This document shows positions 51,639-61,046 of a DNA stretch of 64,000 bases, in pieces. Location: the NCBI RefSeq assembly GCF_000145035.1, contig NC_014387.1, forward strand, positions 1,602,001 to 1,666,000, read 5' to 3'. This DNA comes from Butyrivibrio proteoclasticus B316 (lineage in GTDB: Bacteria; Bacillota; Clostridia; Lachnospirales; Lachnospiraceae). Positions within the stretch are counted from its first letter, which is position 1, and every line of letters starts with the position of its first letter. A program made the translations under genes and the position numbers. The notes under the pieces are model-generated. The model made no database searches, was not told the DNA's origin, and worked only from the letters and a program-made list of their open reading frames with translations.

Positions 51639-52698
51639 TTATTGCCTCCTCATCCTCAGAAGCAGGAACATTCATTATCTGAATATTAAAAGGATCAACC
51701 TTAATGCCGACATGGCTGCCAACTTCAGAAAGTCTGGTTGAATGAACAAGCCATTCATATCCATTTGCCTGTACATCCATCTCGTAATGGACACCCTTGA
51801 AGGTAAGATCTGTTACTACGCCGCTTATAGTACCGGCCTCAGGGGCAACAAGTTCTACATCTTCAGGACGTATTACTACATCGACAGGCTTATTTTCACC
51901 AAATCCCTTATCTACACAGGCAAATTTGGCGCCAAGAATATCAACAAGTTCATCTCTTATCATTGTAGATCTGATGATGTTGCTATCACCGATAAAGTCA
52001 GCAACAAAGGCGTTTTCAGGCTCATTATAAATTGTCTCAGGAGATCCCTCCTGCTGAATGTACCCTTGATTCATTACAACAATGTGGTCAGACATGGTGA
52101 GGGCCTCTTCCTGATCGTGTGTTACATATATGAAAGTAATGCCAAGCTCGTCCTTGAGCCTTTTTAGCTCGTACTGCATGTCCTGGCGCATCTTGAGATC
52201 CAGTGCGCCAAGCGGCTCATCAAGTAATAAAACCTTTGGCTCATTGACAATGGCTCTGGCTATGGCAATTCTCTGTTGCTGACCACCTGATAATGAATCG
52301 GGCATTCTGTTCTCAAAGCCTTCAAGATTGACAAGCTTTAAGGCATATTTGATCTTATCCTTGATATAGCTGTCTGATTTATTCTTGATCTTAAGACCAA
52401 AAGCAATATTCTCAGCAATTGTCATATGTGTAAAAAGAGCATATTTTTGAAATACAGTATTGAGTTGTCTTTTATTAGGCGCAAGATTTGTGATATCCTG
52501 ACCGTCGAAAATAACACGTCCCTGATCAGGCTTTTCAAATCCTCCAATGATCCTGAGTGTGGTAGTTTTGCCACAGCCACTTGGACCTAACAGGGTAACA
52601 AAAGAATTTTCGTAAATCGAAAGACTCAGGTCATCAAGTATCATCTGACCGTCGTATGATTTGGAAATATGTTCAAGAGTAATAAGGTCTTTGCTCAT
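51625..52698 (-). CDS. potA: Spermidine/putrescine ABC transporter ATP-binding protein
   Basis: 357 codons from ATG 52698 on the minus strand. Walker [15 protein letters not shown] (about residues 34-47), Q loop, ABC signature [14 protein letters not shown] (about 136-149), Walker [13 protein letters not shown], the His switch [13 protein letters not shown], and a C-terminal TOBE domain that often allows polyamine feedback. It powers uptake through PotBC. It is the first gene of the operon; a promoter lies at 52772-52745. Confidence 0.96.
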   Translation of the reverse strand: MSKDLITLEHISKSYDGQMILDDLSLSIYENSFVTLLGPSGCGKTTTLRIIGGFEKPDQGRVIFDGQDITNLAPNKRQLNTVFQKYALFTHMTIAENIAFGLKIKNKSDSYIKDKIKYALKLVNLEGFENRMPDSLSGGQQQRIAIARAIVNEPKVLLLDEPLGALDLKMRQDMQYELKRLKDELGITFIYVTHDQEEALTMSDHIVVMNQGYIQQEGSPETIYNEPENAFVADFIGDSNIIRSTMIRDELVDILGAKFACVDKGFGENKPVDVVIRPEDVELVAPEAGTISGVVTDLTFKGVHYEMDVQANGYEWLVHSTRLSEVGSHVGIKVDPFNIQIMNVPASEDEEAISETV

Positions 52699-52744
52699 TG
52701 TTTGTAGTACTCCTACTTATATTTATATTTATTCAATCTACTTT

Positions 52745-52772
52745 ATTGTAATAAAGAATAATGCAGAGTCAA
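52745..52772 (-). promoter_or_regulatory. Promoter for potABCD
   Basis: On the minus strand TTGACT (52772-52767) and TACAAT (52750-52745) are 16 nt apart, about 45 nt before the potA start. Confidence 0.6.
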
Positions 52773-52851
52773 ATACTTTTTATATTTAAAGTTTCAAACT
52801 GGTGTGATAAAATGTGAAATATATAGGATAGTTCTAGGAGGAAGGCTAACA

Positions 52852-53916
52852 ATGGCTGGAAAAGATAAATATGTTGCTTATGTGTCTAGTTATACATCAG
52901 GTCTTGGCACTAAGTATGGAATCAGAATCTACGATGTAGATCTTAAGAATGGAAGACTCACTGAGAAGCAGAAGGTTGAGATTACCAATTCATCATATAT
53001 AGGTATTTCCCACGACAATAAGACTTTATATTCAATCACGGATGCTGGTGTTGAATCATATCATATTCTTGAGGACGGAAGCCTAGAGTTTCTTAATGAA
53101 GCGTCTATCAACGGTATGAGAGGATGTTATCTCAACGAGGATCAGACTGACAATTTCCTTGTAACAGCCGGATATCATGACGGTAAGGTTACAATCCTCA
53201 GACTTAACGATGATGGCAGTATCGGTGAAATTACTGATGAGAGATACCACAAGGGACTTGGAACTGCAGCAGGACGTAACCATGTTCCTCATGTTCAGTG
53301 CATCAAGGTGTCCAAGGATAATAAATATCTTCTTGCGGCTGATCTTGGTATGGACAGAGTTAATGTTTATTCACTTGATCATGAAACCGGTAAGATCAAA
53401 GAGGTTGATGTGATCCACTGTGATCAGGAATCATCTCCGAGACATATGCAGTTCTCCAAGGAAGGCAAATTCCTTTATGTATGCCTTGAGCAGAAATGTG
53501 CTATAGAAGTTTATGAATATGTAGATAATAATGGAGACCCTGAGTTTAACAAGATCCAGTCTGTTTCCAATTCAGCAGAGTCAGATTCTATCGGTGTTGC
53601 AAGTTCAGCGCTTACTTTCTCTGAGGATTACAACTACCTTGTAAGCTCCACAGCTGGAGAGAACAATGTTCTTGTATATAAAGTAGACAAAGAGACAGGT
53701 CTTTTAACAGAGAAGATTTGCCTTCCTGTCGCAGGAGAGTATCCTAAGGATGCAGCTCTTTTCCCTGATAACAAGCATCTTGTTTCACTGAATCATGAGT
53801 CAGATTCAATGACATTCTTTACAGTAGATATGGATAAGGGCACAATGGTCATGAATGGACCGGAGATGCCAATTTCAAGACCTAACTGTATTGTGTTCCA
53901 CAAACTTGAAGGCTGA
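52852..53916 (+). CDS. Lactonase-family beta-propeller protein (possible 6-phosphogluconolactonase)
   Basis: 354 codons from ATG 52852, with AGGAGGAAGG at 52837-52846; an upstream in-frame start at 52804 is rejected. The protein shows the repeated blades of the YbhE/Pgl seven-bladed propeller family: VAYVSSYTSGLGTKYGIRIY, GTAAGRNHVPHVQCIKVSKD (with the family's HxH), SPRHMQFSKEGKFLYVC and AALFPDNKHLVSLNHES. The E. coli member hydrolyses 6-phosphogluconolactone in the pentose phosphate route; others act on muconolactone or are unknown, so the substrate stays open. It is divergent from potABCD and ends at a bidirectional terminator shared with aroC. Confidence 0.85.
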   Translation: MAGKDKYVAYVSSYTSGLGTKYGIRIYDVDLKNGRLTEKQKVEITNSSYIGISHDNKTLYSITDAGVESYHILEDGSLEFLNEASINGMRGCYLNEDQTDNFLVTAGYHDGKVTILRLNDDGSIGEITDERYHKGLGTAAGRNHVPHVQCIKVSKDNKYLLAADLGMDRVNVYSLDHETGKIKEVDVIHCDQESSPRHMQFSKEGKFLYVCLEQKCAIEVYEYVDNNGDPEFNKIQSVSNSAESDSIGVASSALTFSEDYNYLVSSTAGENNVLVYKVDKETGLLTEKICLPVAGEYPKDAALFPDNKHLVSLNHESDSMTFFTVDMDKGTMVMNGPEMPISRPNCIVFHKLEG

Positions 53917-53988
53917 TGCAAAATATATATTGATAATGTTCAGAAACTGTAGCACTATTTTACATTCCTTAAACGAGATATAGCAAAA

Positions 53989-54050
53989 AAGAAAACTCTT
54001 TCCACTAATATATCCTGAAAATTGGTGGGAGAGTTTTCTTTTTCTTTTTA
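53989..54050. terminator. Bidirectional terminator between the lactonase gene and aroC
   Basis: GAAAACTC (53991-53998) pairs with GAGTTTTC (54031-54038); CCACTAA and TTGGTGG extend the stem inside with a bulge. T tract TTTTTCTTTTT on the right and AAAAAAG on the left serve both strands. Confidence 0.8.
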
Positions 54051-55154
54051 TTTGTTGTTTCTATAAAAACTAATTATATTCTCGGATTTGGCTGACATGT
54101 TGGATATCATCAGATCAAGTATAGCGTGAGCACACATGGTTTCTACTACTACAACAGCTCTTGGAACTACTACGGGGTCATGCCTTCCCTTAATGTTAAT
54201 TTCTATGTTGTTGCCTGACTTATTTATTGTATGCTGGGTTCTTGCAATGCTGGGAGTAGGCTTTACATAGGCCCTTAAAACTATATCGCTTCCATCAGAG
54301 ATTCCGCCAAGTATTCCGCCTGAGTGATTTGTTTCTTTGACAATATTGCCTTTTGATATACTAAAGGCATCATTATTATCAGAGCCGTAATAAGATGATA
54401 CCCTTGTTCCGTCTCCAATCTCGACGGCCTTCACAGCGCCGATACTCATAACACTTCTTGCAAGGATAGCATCAAGCTTATCAAAAACAGGTTCGCCTAC
54501 ACCTGCGGGGACTCCCTTAATACAACATTCAATTACTCCTCCCAGAGAATCCTGATCGCTACGTGCCTGTGAAATCAGATCCATTGCTTTTTGATCAGCC
54601 TCTGAATCAGGCATTGCTGTAGGATTCTGAGCTATCGCATCTTTATCAAACTTGGAATAATCTATCTCTACGGATCCTATGGCTTTTGTATATGCACAAA
54701 CAGATATACCCATCTGACCAAGAAGCTTTTCACAAAGCGCGCCTGCAGCAACACGACCTATAGTTTCACGACCTGACGATCTGCCGCCACCTCTGTAATC
54801 TCTAAATCCATACTTGGTATCAAAGCCGTAATCAGCATGCCCTGGTCTGTAATACTCTGCAATCTCACTATAGTCTGAAGATTTCTGAGAAGTGTTTCTT
54901 ACAAGCATTGATATGGGAGTTCCTGTTGTCTTGCCTTCAAAAACGCCTGACATTATCTCGACAAGGTCGTCTTCTTTACGAGGTGTGGTAGCAGAGGAAG
55001 TACCTGGCTTTCTTCTGTCCAAAAATTTCTGTATGTCCTCCTCACACAACTCCATACCTGCCGGAAAACCGTCTACAACTACACCGAGGGCTTTCCCATG
55101 TGATTCGCCCCATGTTGAGATTTGAATGTTTTTACCTATGATAGATCCTGACAT
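54048..55154 (-). CDS. aroC: Chorismate synthase
   Basis: 368 codons on the minus strand from ATG 55154. It forms chorismate from EPSP with reduced FMN, the last common step of aromatic amino acid synthesis. Motifs: TWGESHGKALGVVVDGFPAG (about residues 14-33), RRKPGTSSATTPRKE, FRDYRGGGRSSGRETIGRVA (about 118-137) and GRHDPVVVPRAVVVVE. Length fits the family. It is not next to other aro genes here and shares a 220-bp divergent region with the VanY-type gene. Confidence 0.97.
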   Translation of the reverse strand: MSGSIIGKNIQISTWGESHGKALGVVVDGFPAGMELCEEDIQKFLDRRKPGTSSATTPRKEDDLVEIMSGVFEGKTTGTPISMLVRNTSQKSSDYSEIAEYYRPGHADYGFDTKYGFRDYRGGGRSSGRETIGRVAAGALCEKLLGQMGISVCAYTKAIGSVEIDYSKFDKDAIAQNPTAMPDSEADQKAMDLISQARSDQDSLGGVIECCIKGVPAGVGEPVFDKLDAILARSVMSIGAVKAVEIGDGTRVSSYYGSDNNDAFSISKGNIVKETNHSGGILGGISDGSDIVLRAYVKPTPSIARTQHTINKSGNNIEINIKGRHDPVVVPRAVVVVETMCAHAILDLMISNMSAKSENIISFYRNNK

Positions 55155-55312
55155 ATACGGCCTCTTTTCTCTTATAATCTAGTAATCATCACTTATTCTA
55201 TCATATGTTATATCCAATAAGAATCAAATTTGAAATAATAATGAGGCGTGTACGATGATTTATAAGAGTGAATTATTATCAAAAAAATAGTGAATTTTCT
55301 GTGAAAACGTTA

Positions 55313-55318
55313 TATAAT
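55313..55318 (+). promoter_or_regulatory. -10 element for the VanY-type gene
   Basis: TATAAT at 55313-55318 with a weak GTGAAT 17 nt upstream, about 55 nt before ATG 55375. The rest of the 220-bp aroC/vanY gap is AT-rich and shows no other clear signal. Confidence 0.45.
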
Positions 55319-55374
55319 CAAATTTGTAATTCTATTTTAGTGCACAATATCTGAAATAAGAGGGGATTTCCGAT

Positions 55375-56496
55375 ATGAATGCCAGTAATTTGCAGAAGAA
55401 GATCTCTTATAAAGAGAGAATCATCAGCAAAGTGGGGATGTTTAACCGTAAACATAAATACCTTTCTTTGTTTGGTTTGGCTTATGCTTTTATAGCTATT
55501 ATTACTTATAATATTGCTTTTTATTTCTACAGGAATGTTAAAAGATTTACCTGTCTTGCTTGTATTGTCTTATTTTTCATTTCCAGTAGTAGTTTTTCAT
55601 ATCCGGCTATGTCGCTTAATATCAGTTTTGATTCTGAAATCATTCATGATGACAGTACTACAGGTGATGTAATTATTTCGGATGAAGAAATCGCTGAATC
55701 TGATGTGGAACTTGCACAGCAGGTGGAACTGGATTCAGAGGTTCTTATCGAGACGCAGGAGATAGTTAACCCCGATGTAACTGAAGCTGACCATCTTAAT
55801 CAGGACAATCAGGCTTCTCTTGATGATATTCTTGAGGCAGGATTCGACGATGGCTCTGAGATTGTCATAGACGATGAAAACGTTGCTCTTGCGACAGATG
55901 ATGCTTACCATGATATTTCTTTTAACAGAGATGATTGGAAGATTATGCTTGTTAATAAGCAGCATCCAATACCTGATGATTATGATTTTCCACTTGGAAC
56001 AATAAGTGGCAGTATGAGGTGCGACGAGAGAATAATTCAGCCTCTTCTGGACATGATGAAGGCTGCAAGAAATGATGGGGTTAGTCTTATCATATGTTCT
56101 CCTTATAGGGATATGGACAGGCAGACAATGCTCTTTACAAATAAAGTTAACAGATATATGGATGCCGGTATGTCCTATATGGATGCTTATAACCTTGCTT
56201 CTCAGGCTGTAACAGTGCCAGGCTCATCTGAACATCAGGTTGGACTTGCGATTGATATCATAACTGATGGATATTCAAGCCTTGATGAGGGCTTTGGAAA
56301 TACTGCTGCAGGTAGATGGCTGGCAGATAATAGTTATAAATATGGATTTATTTTAAGATACCCGGCAGGAAAAGAAGAAATAACCAGTATAGAGTTTGAA
56401 CCATGGCACTTTAGATATGTTGGAGTTGACGCGGCGAGTGTTATGGCTCAAAATGGTATGTGCCTGGAAGAGTTCTGGAGTAATTACGTAGAGTGA
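55375..56496 (+). CDS. VanY-type D-Ala-D-Ala carboxypeptidase (peptidase M15B), membrane-anchored
   Basis: 373 codons from ATG 55375 with AGAGGGG upstream. Two hydrophobic segments near the N-terminus (about residues 25-44 and 55-75), then an acidic linker to about 175, and an M15B domain. Zinc and catalytic residues are visible in SEHQVGLAIDI (about 282-292, the SxHxxGxAxD motif) and EPWHFRYVG (about 341-349). SPYRDMDRQTMLF precedes them as usual. Such enzymes remove the terminal D-Ala of peptidoglycan stem peptides; a housekeeping wall role is more likely than glycopeptide resistance since no van genes are near. Confidence 0.9.
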   Translation: MNASNLQKKISYKERIISKVGMFNRKHKYLSLFGLAYAFIAIITYNIAFYFYRNVKRFTCLACIVLFFISSSSFSYPAMSLNISFDSEIIHDDSTTGDVIISDEEIAESDVELAQQVELDSEVLIETQEIVNPDVTEADHLNQDNQASLDDILEAGFDDGSEIVIDDENVALATDDAYHDISFNRDDWKIMLVNKQHPIPDDYDFPLGTISGSMRCDERIIQPLLDMMKAARNDGVSLIICSPYRDMDRQTMLFTNKVNRYMDAGMSYMDAYNLASQAVTVPGSSEHQVGLAIDIITDGYSSLDEGFGNTAAGRWLADNSYKYGFILRYPAGKEEITSIEFEPWHFRYVGVDAASVMAQNGMCLEEFWSNYVE

Positions 56497-56543
56497 TCAA
56501 ACAGACCCCGGCATAGTATTTAGATCCAGAGGTTATTATTTAT

Positions 56544-57725
56544 ATGTACAAAATTCTTAAAAAAGATGGCAGCGCAAAAAGAGCTGAATTTACAACTGTT
56601 CATGGCACAGTTCAGACTCCTGTATTTATGAATGTAGCAACAGTTGCTGCAATCAAGGGCGGCGTTTCTACTGAGGACCTTGAGGGTATTGACACTCAGG
56701 TTGTTCTTTCCAATACTTATCATTTGCATTTAAGACCAGGAGATGACGTGGTCTACAGAATGGGCGGATTACATAAATTTATGTCATGCAATAAGCCTAT
56801 TTTGACAGATTCCGGCGGATTCCAGGTCTTTTCTCTTGCCAAGACCAGGAAGATCAAGGAAGAAGGCGTATATTTCCATTCTCATATAGATGGCCACAAA
56901 TTGTTTATGGGGCCTGAGGAGAGTATGCGTATCCAGTCACATCTTGGGTCAACTATTGCGATGGCGTTTGATGAATGTCCTTCTGCCAAGGCTGAACATG
57001 AATATGTCCAGATGTCAGTTGACAGAACTACGAGATGGCTTGAACGCTGCAAAAAAGAGATGGACAGGCTTAACAGTCTTGAATATACGGTTAATCATGA
57101 CCAGATGCTTTTTGGTATCAATCAGGGTGCGATTTTTGACGACATCAGAATAGAACATGCAAAGAGGATCAGCGAGCTTGATCTTGATGGATACGCAGTA
57201 GGCGGACTTGCAGTTGGTGAGTCACATGAGGAAATGTATCATGTTCTTGAGACAGTTGTTCCTTACCTTCCTGAGAATAAGCCAACATATCTTATGGGAG
57301 TCGGAACACCTGCAAATATTCTTGAAGCTGTAGAAAGAGGAGTTGACTTCTTTGACTGCGTATACCCAAGCAGAAATGGAAGACATGGTCATCTGTACAC
57401 AAACAGAGGTCACATCAATCTTTTAAATGCAAGGTATGAACTTGATGATACTCCTATTGAAGAAGGCTGTAAGTGTCCGGCTTGCAGACGTTATTCCAAG
57501 GCTTATATAAGACATCTTCTCAAATCAGGTGAGATGCTTGGACTTAGACTTTGCGTTCTTCATAATCTATATTTCTACAATCATATGATGGAAGAAATAA
57601 GAGATGCCATTGACGCAGGAAGATTCCAGGAATACAAGAAAAATAAGCTATACGGAATGCAGGAATTTGATTCAGTTGTCAACACTGAGTATGCCAATAT
57701 TGACAAGAACTGGAGAAAAGGATAA
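56544..57725 (+). CDS. tgt: Queuine tRNA-ribosyltransferase
   Basis: 393 codons from ATG 56544. TGT exchanges guanine 34 of Asp, Asn, His and Tyr tRNAs for preQ1, a step of queuosine synthesis. Motifs: TPVFMNVATVAAIKG, ILTDSGGFQVFSL with the catalytic Asp (about residue 93), GGLAVGE, VDFFDCVYPSRNGRHG with the nucleophile Asp (about 265-280), and the zinc site CKCPACRRYSKAYIRHLLK plus LCVLHN. Genes for preQ1 synthesis are not in this window. tgt followed by yajC is the usual order. Confidence 0.97.
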   Translation: MYKILKKDGSAKRAEFTTVHGTVQTPVFMNVATVAAIKGGVSTEDLEGIDTQVVLSNTYHLHLRPGDDVVYRMGGLHKFMSCNKPILTDSGGFQVFSLAKTRKIKEEGVYFHSHIDGHKLFMGPEESMRIQSHLGSTIAMAFDECPSAKAEHEYVQMSVDRTTRWLERCKKEMDRLNSLEYTVNHDQMLFGINQGAIFDDIRIEHAKRISELDLDGYAVGGLAVGESHEEMYHVLETVVPYLPENKPTYLMGVGTPANILEAVERGVDFFDCVYPSRNGRHGHLYTNRGHINLLNARYELDDTPIEEGCKCPACRRYSKAYIRHLLKSGEMLGLRLCVLHNLYFYNHMMEEIRDAIDAGRFQEYKKNKLYGMQEFDSVVNTEYANIDKNWRKG

Positions 57726-57738
57726 ATTACTTGAATTT

Positions 57739-57764
57739 AAAACATATTTTTAGTAATATGTTTT
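57739..57764 (+). terminator. Hairpin between tgt and yajC
   Basis: AAAACATAT (57739-57747) and ATATGTTTT (57756-57764) are complementary, followed by GGTATATTATATTTTT. The T tract is delayed, so this is a weak terminator, and the TATATT just behind it may be a -10 for yajC. Confidence 0.45.
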
Positions 57765-57794
57765 GGTATATTATATTTTTGTTTGGAGGATGTT

Positions 57795-58148
57795 ATGGGA
57801 TTACTTTTGACTTCAGAAGCAGCAGCTTCTTCAGTTAACACATTGTTTATTATTGCTATTTATGTTGTTTTATTCGGATTTTTATACTTTATTATGATCC
57901 GTCCTCAGAGGAAAGAGCAGAAGCAGAAAGCTCAGACACTTGCTTCACTTGCTGTAGGCGATACAGTTAGAACAACAGGCGGATTTGTCGGTGTTATCCT
58001 TGATATTACTGATGATATGGTAATTGTTGAGTTCGGTAGCAACAAGAACTGCCGTATTCCTATGTACAAGGAAGCTATCGTAGAGGTTGAGAAGCCTGAG
58101 GATGCAATCGCTACAAATTCAGAGTCAACAGATTCTAAGAAGAAGTAA
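57795..58148 (+). CDS. yajC: Preprotein translocase subunit YajC
   Basis: 117 codons from ATG 57795; GGAGGA at 57785-57790 gives the right spacing, so the in-frame TTG at 57783 is not used. One membrane helix (about residues 15-35) is followed by the family motif MIRPQRKEQKQ and VGDTVRTTGGFVGVILDI. YajC joins SecDF as an accessory complex of the Sec translocase. Usually secD and secF follow, but here a terminator and leuB come next. Confidence 0.93.
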   Translation: MGLLLTSEAAASSVNTLFIIAIYVVLFGFLYFIMIRPQRKEQKQKAQTLASLAVGDTVRTTGGFVGVILDITDDMVIVEFGSNKNCRIPMYKEAIVEVEKPEDAIATNSESTDSKKK

Positions 58149-58167
58149 TTAGATTTGTATCGAGAAA

Positions 58168-58199
58168 AGCCTGGTTGGTACTCCCAATCAGGTTTTTTT
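58168..58199 (+). terminator. Terminator after yajC
   Basis: CCTGGTTGG (58170-58178) pairs with CCAATCAGG (58184-58192) with one G-T pair and runs straight into TTTTTTT. Confidence 0.88.
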
Positions 58200-58262
58200 G
58201 AAAAAATGTCACTGTCACACGTTAAATTTATGACGTGACAAAATATTAGGAGGAGAAGCAGT

Positions 58263-59366
58263 ATGAAGATGAATGTTACCTGTATTCCGGGGGATGGTAT
58301 AGGACCAGAAATAGTTACTGAGGCCAAAAAGGTGCTTGATAAAGTATGTGCTGTATTCGGTCATGAGATTGAGTATAAAGATATTCTGATGGGAGGATGC
58401 TCTATCGATGCCTGTGGTGAACCTTTGACAGATCAGGCTATTGCAGATGCTAAGGCTGCAGACGCTGTTCTCATGGGATCTATTGGCGGAAATACTTCTA
58501 CATCTCCATGGTATAAGCTTCCTCCACATCTGCGTCCGGAAGCCGGACTTCTTAAGCTTCGTAAGTCTCTTAATCTGTTTGCAAATTTGAGACCGGCATA
58601 TTTATATCCTGAACTCAAGGATGCCTGCCCACTTAAGGAAGCCACTGGGGAAAAGGGATTTGACATGCTTATAATGCGAGAGCTTACAGGCGGACTCTAT
58701 TTTGGTGACAGGAAGACCGAGGAAGTTGACGGTGAAATGGTTGCCACTGATACGCTTGTTTACAAAGAAAGCGAGATCAGGAGAATTGCTGTTAAAGCTT
58801 TTGATGTAGCAAGAAAGCGCAGGAAGAACGTGATCAGCGTTGATAAAGCCAATGTGCTTGATTCTTCAAGACTTTGGAGAAAAGTTGTGGAAGAGGTAGC
58901 TCTTGATTACCCGGATGTTACTCTTTCTCATATGCTTGTTGATAACTGCGCAATGCAGCTGGTCAAAGATCCATCACAGTTTGATGTTGTGCTCACTGAG
59001 AACATGTTTGGAGACATTTTATCAGATGAAGCCAGCATGATCACAGGATCAATAGGTATGCTTCCTAGTGCGTCATTAAACGATTCTAGCTTTGGATTGT
59101 ATGAGCCAAGTCATGGAAGCGCACCTGATATTGCCGGTCAGAATATAGCAAATCCAATAGCAACCATTCTCTCAGCAGCCATGATGCTCAGATATTCATT
59201 TAACCTCGATAAAGAAGCTGATGCTATTGAAGAGGCTGTTAAAGAAATACTTAAAGATGGTTACCGAAGCGTTGATCTCATGCCTAAGGGATGTGAAGAT
59301 AAGTTTACCAAAACTACATGTAGCCAGATGGGAGACTTAATTGCAGGACGAATTACTAATTGCTAA
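58263..59366 (+). CDS. leuB: 3-isopropylmalate dehydrogenase
   Basis: 367 codons from ATG 58263 with AGGAGGAG at 58249-58256. The enzyme oxidises and decarboxylates 3-isopropylmalate with NAD in leucine synthesis. Motifs: CIPGDGIGPEIVTEAKKVLD, LLKLRKSLNLFANLRPAYLY (the family substrate loop), RELTGGLYFG, and NMFGDILSDEASMITGSIGM with GLYEPSHGSAPDIAGQ. In the 110-bp leader TGTCAC and GTGACA form a short inverted repeat at about 58215-58243; no T-box leader is seen. The leuA, leuC and leuD genes are not in this window. Confidence 0.96.
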   Translation: MKMNVTCIPGDGIGPEIVTEAKKVLDKVCAVFGHEIEYKDILMGGCSIDACGEPLTDQAIADAKAADAVLMGSIGGNTSTSPWYKLPPHLRPEAGLLKLRKSLNLFANLRPAYLYPELKDACPLKEATGEKGFDMLIMRELTGGLYFGDRKTEEVDGEMVATDTLVYKESEIRRIAVKAFDVARKRRKNVISVDKANVLDSSRLWRKVVEEVALDYPDVTLSHMLVDNCAMQLVKDPSQFDVVLTENMFGDILSDEASMITGSIGMLPSASLNDSSFGLYEPSHGSAPDIAGQNIANPIATILSAAMMLRYSFNLDKEADAIEEAVKEILKDGYRSVDLMPKGCEDKFTKTTCSQMGDLIAGRITNC

Positions 59367-61032
59367 AACTGAAAAGAAAGTATATGAAATACTGCCTCAT
59401 GATCCTGAAACTATGGCGGCTACGCTTTTTGTCATTGGAATGGCAGCGTATTATCTGTGGAGAATGTTTGTTATAACTCCTCAGCATGAAGAACTTGAGA
59501 GCTTTTTTCTTTTTATAAATAATGGGCCTTTGTATTCGGCGATGAACTGGCCTTCACCCAATAATCACATTGGTTATTCTGTATTATCTGCATTTTTGAA
59601 CTATTTTGGTAATAATTATATAGGGCTACGCGGTGTTTCATTTATCTGTGCAATCAGTAATCTTATCCTGGTATACAGAATTTGTAAAAAATACTTTACA
59701 CACGCAATGCCCTTTGGGGCGACAGTTCTATATGCTTCTATGCAGGTTGTCAGCGATTATGCCGTGCAGGGGCGCGGGTATACACTTGCGACTTTTTGTT
59801 TTCTGCTTGCCTTTTATTGTATTACGGAAATCTGCAAGCTCGGTGAGACCAAGAAGATTCATGTAGTTACTTTTATAATATGCGTAGTATACGGCGTATA
59901 TACAACCCCGAGCAGTATATACTGGGCTGTTCCTGTTTGTCTTACAGCGCTGGTTTTCCTGTTTATTAACGGATTTAGGAGCAGGCAGGTATACGATAGC
60001 GATTCGGAGAATATTTATCTTCGAAAACTTAATAGCTTTCTTGCATCTGTCGGCGTGTGTATCTTTTCAACGTTGATGCTTTATACAGTTATTTGGCTGA
60101 TGGTAGGGGCAAGACAACTTATAGGTACGGAAGGCTCGCAGTTTTTTGGTGATACTGACCTGACTGTTCTTATCAGGAATCCTGTACAGGCTCTTGGCAC
60201 GGGAATTCGTTTTATGAATGATCAACGCAGAATGAGCATTGGAGAAGTTGATCTTTTCAGGGATATGTTTTTAACCTGGATAGTAGATCTGCTCAACTAT
60301 ATGCTTCCGGGACTATGGCTTATCCTTCTTGGATTTATCATTAGCGGTCTTATAATTATGATAACTGAATGCATAAGGCATTTTGCATATAGCAGAACAG
60401 TATTGAACCTGATGGCTATCATTAACATTGGCTATGTTATCCTTATTCTTATCAGTACGCATAATCTGCCGTCACTTAGGGGCTTTGGCTATGGTTCTTT
60501 TATTATGACAATATGCATATGTTCCACAGTGGAAAAGGTTATAAATGTCGGTGTCAGATCATACAACAAGTATGTAGGCGATGACAGACAGTCTGAAACT
60601 CATAGAGAAAATGAATATGTTAAGAGCACAGGTAAATGGTATGATGGAATAGGTGTTTATATCCCGGTGGCAGTAATAATATTATTGTTTGTAGTGAGGT
60701 TATTTGATAAGACATATACTTCACAGATTGCCACAAGAGAAAATGATATTCTAAATGCAATGTACATTGCTGATATTTCTCACAGAAAGAATCCTTGTGT
60801 TCTTGATATTGATCAGGACTATCTTTTGAATTTTGCATTTGATATTGATTGTCCTAATACAAATGTTAATGGATGTGATGTTGTTATACTTGATAGAAAT
60901 CTGATGACTCCCGGCTATAATGGGGAATATGCCTCAAGGTTTTATCAGAGCTATGAAACCATTGATTGGGAATATCTTGATACTATGCATATCCAATATG
61001 AAAATGATTCAATTATTCTATATACGAGGTAA
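59341..61032 (+). CDS. GT-C-like polytopic glycosyltransferase or membrane protein
   Basis: 563 codons from TTG 59341, supported by GGAGA at 59331-59335 inside leuB; the overlap with leuB is 26 bp. ATG 59413 is the alternative but would begin within the first membrane helix. Eleven or so membrane helices form the first 450 residues, with a soluble C-terminal end. The first outer loop has [15 protein letters not shown] and [17 protein letters not shown], similar to the acidic motif and loop of GT-C glycosyltransferases of the PMT/ArnT type that use polyprenyl-phosphate sugars. Sugar and acceptor are unknown. It is unusual in lying between leuB and ilvD. Confidence 0.65.
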   Translation: MQDELLIAKTEKKVYEILPHDPETMAATLFVIGMAAYYLWRMFVITPQHEELESFFLFINNGPLYSAMNWPSPNNHIGYSVLSAFLNYFGNNYIGLRGVSFICAISNLILVYRICKKYFTHAMPFGATVLYASMQVVSDYAVQGRGYTLATFCFLLAFYCITEICKLGETKKIHVVTFIICVVYGVYTTPSSIYWAVPVCLTALVFLFINGFRSRQVYDSDSENIYLRKLNSFLASVGVCIFSTLMLYTVIWLMVGARQLIGTEGSQFFGDTDLTVLIRNPVQALGTGIRFMNDQRRMSIGEVDLFRDMFLTWIVDLLNYMLPGLWLILLGFIISGLIIMITECIRHFAYSRTVLNLMAIINIGYVILILISTHNLPSLRGFGYGSFIMTICICSTVEKVINVGVRSYNKYVGDDRQSETHRENEYVKSTGKWYDGIGVYIPVAVIILLFVVRLFDKTYTSQIATRENDILNAMYIADISHRKNPCVLDIDQDYLLNFAFDIDCPNTNVNGCDVVILDRNLMTPGYNGEYASRFYQSYETIDWEYLDTMHIQYENDSIILYTR

Positions 61033-61046
61033 AGGAGAAAAGTATT

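Noticed and set aside
58200..58262. Possible T-box or other amino-acid leader before leuB
   Set aside because: The space from the yajC terminator to leuB is only about 60 bp, far too short for a T-box; only a short TGTCAC/GTGACA repeat is present.
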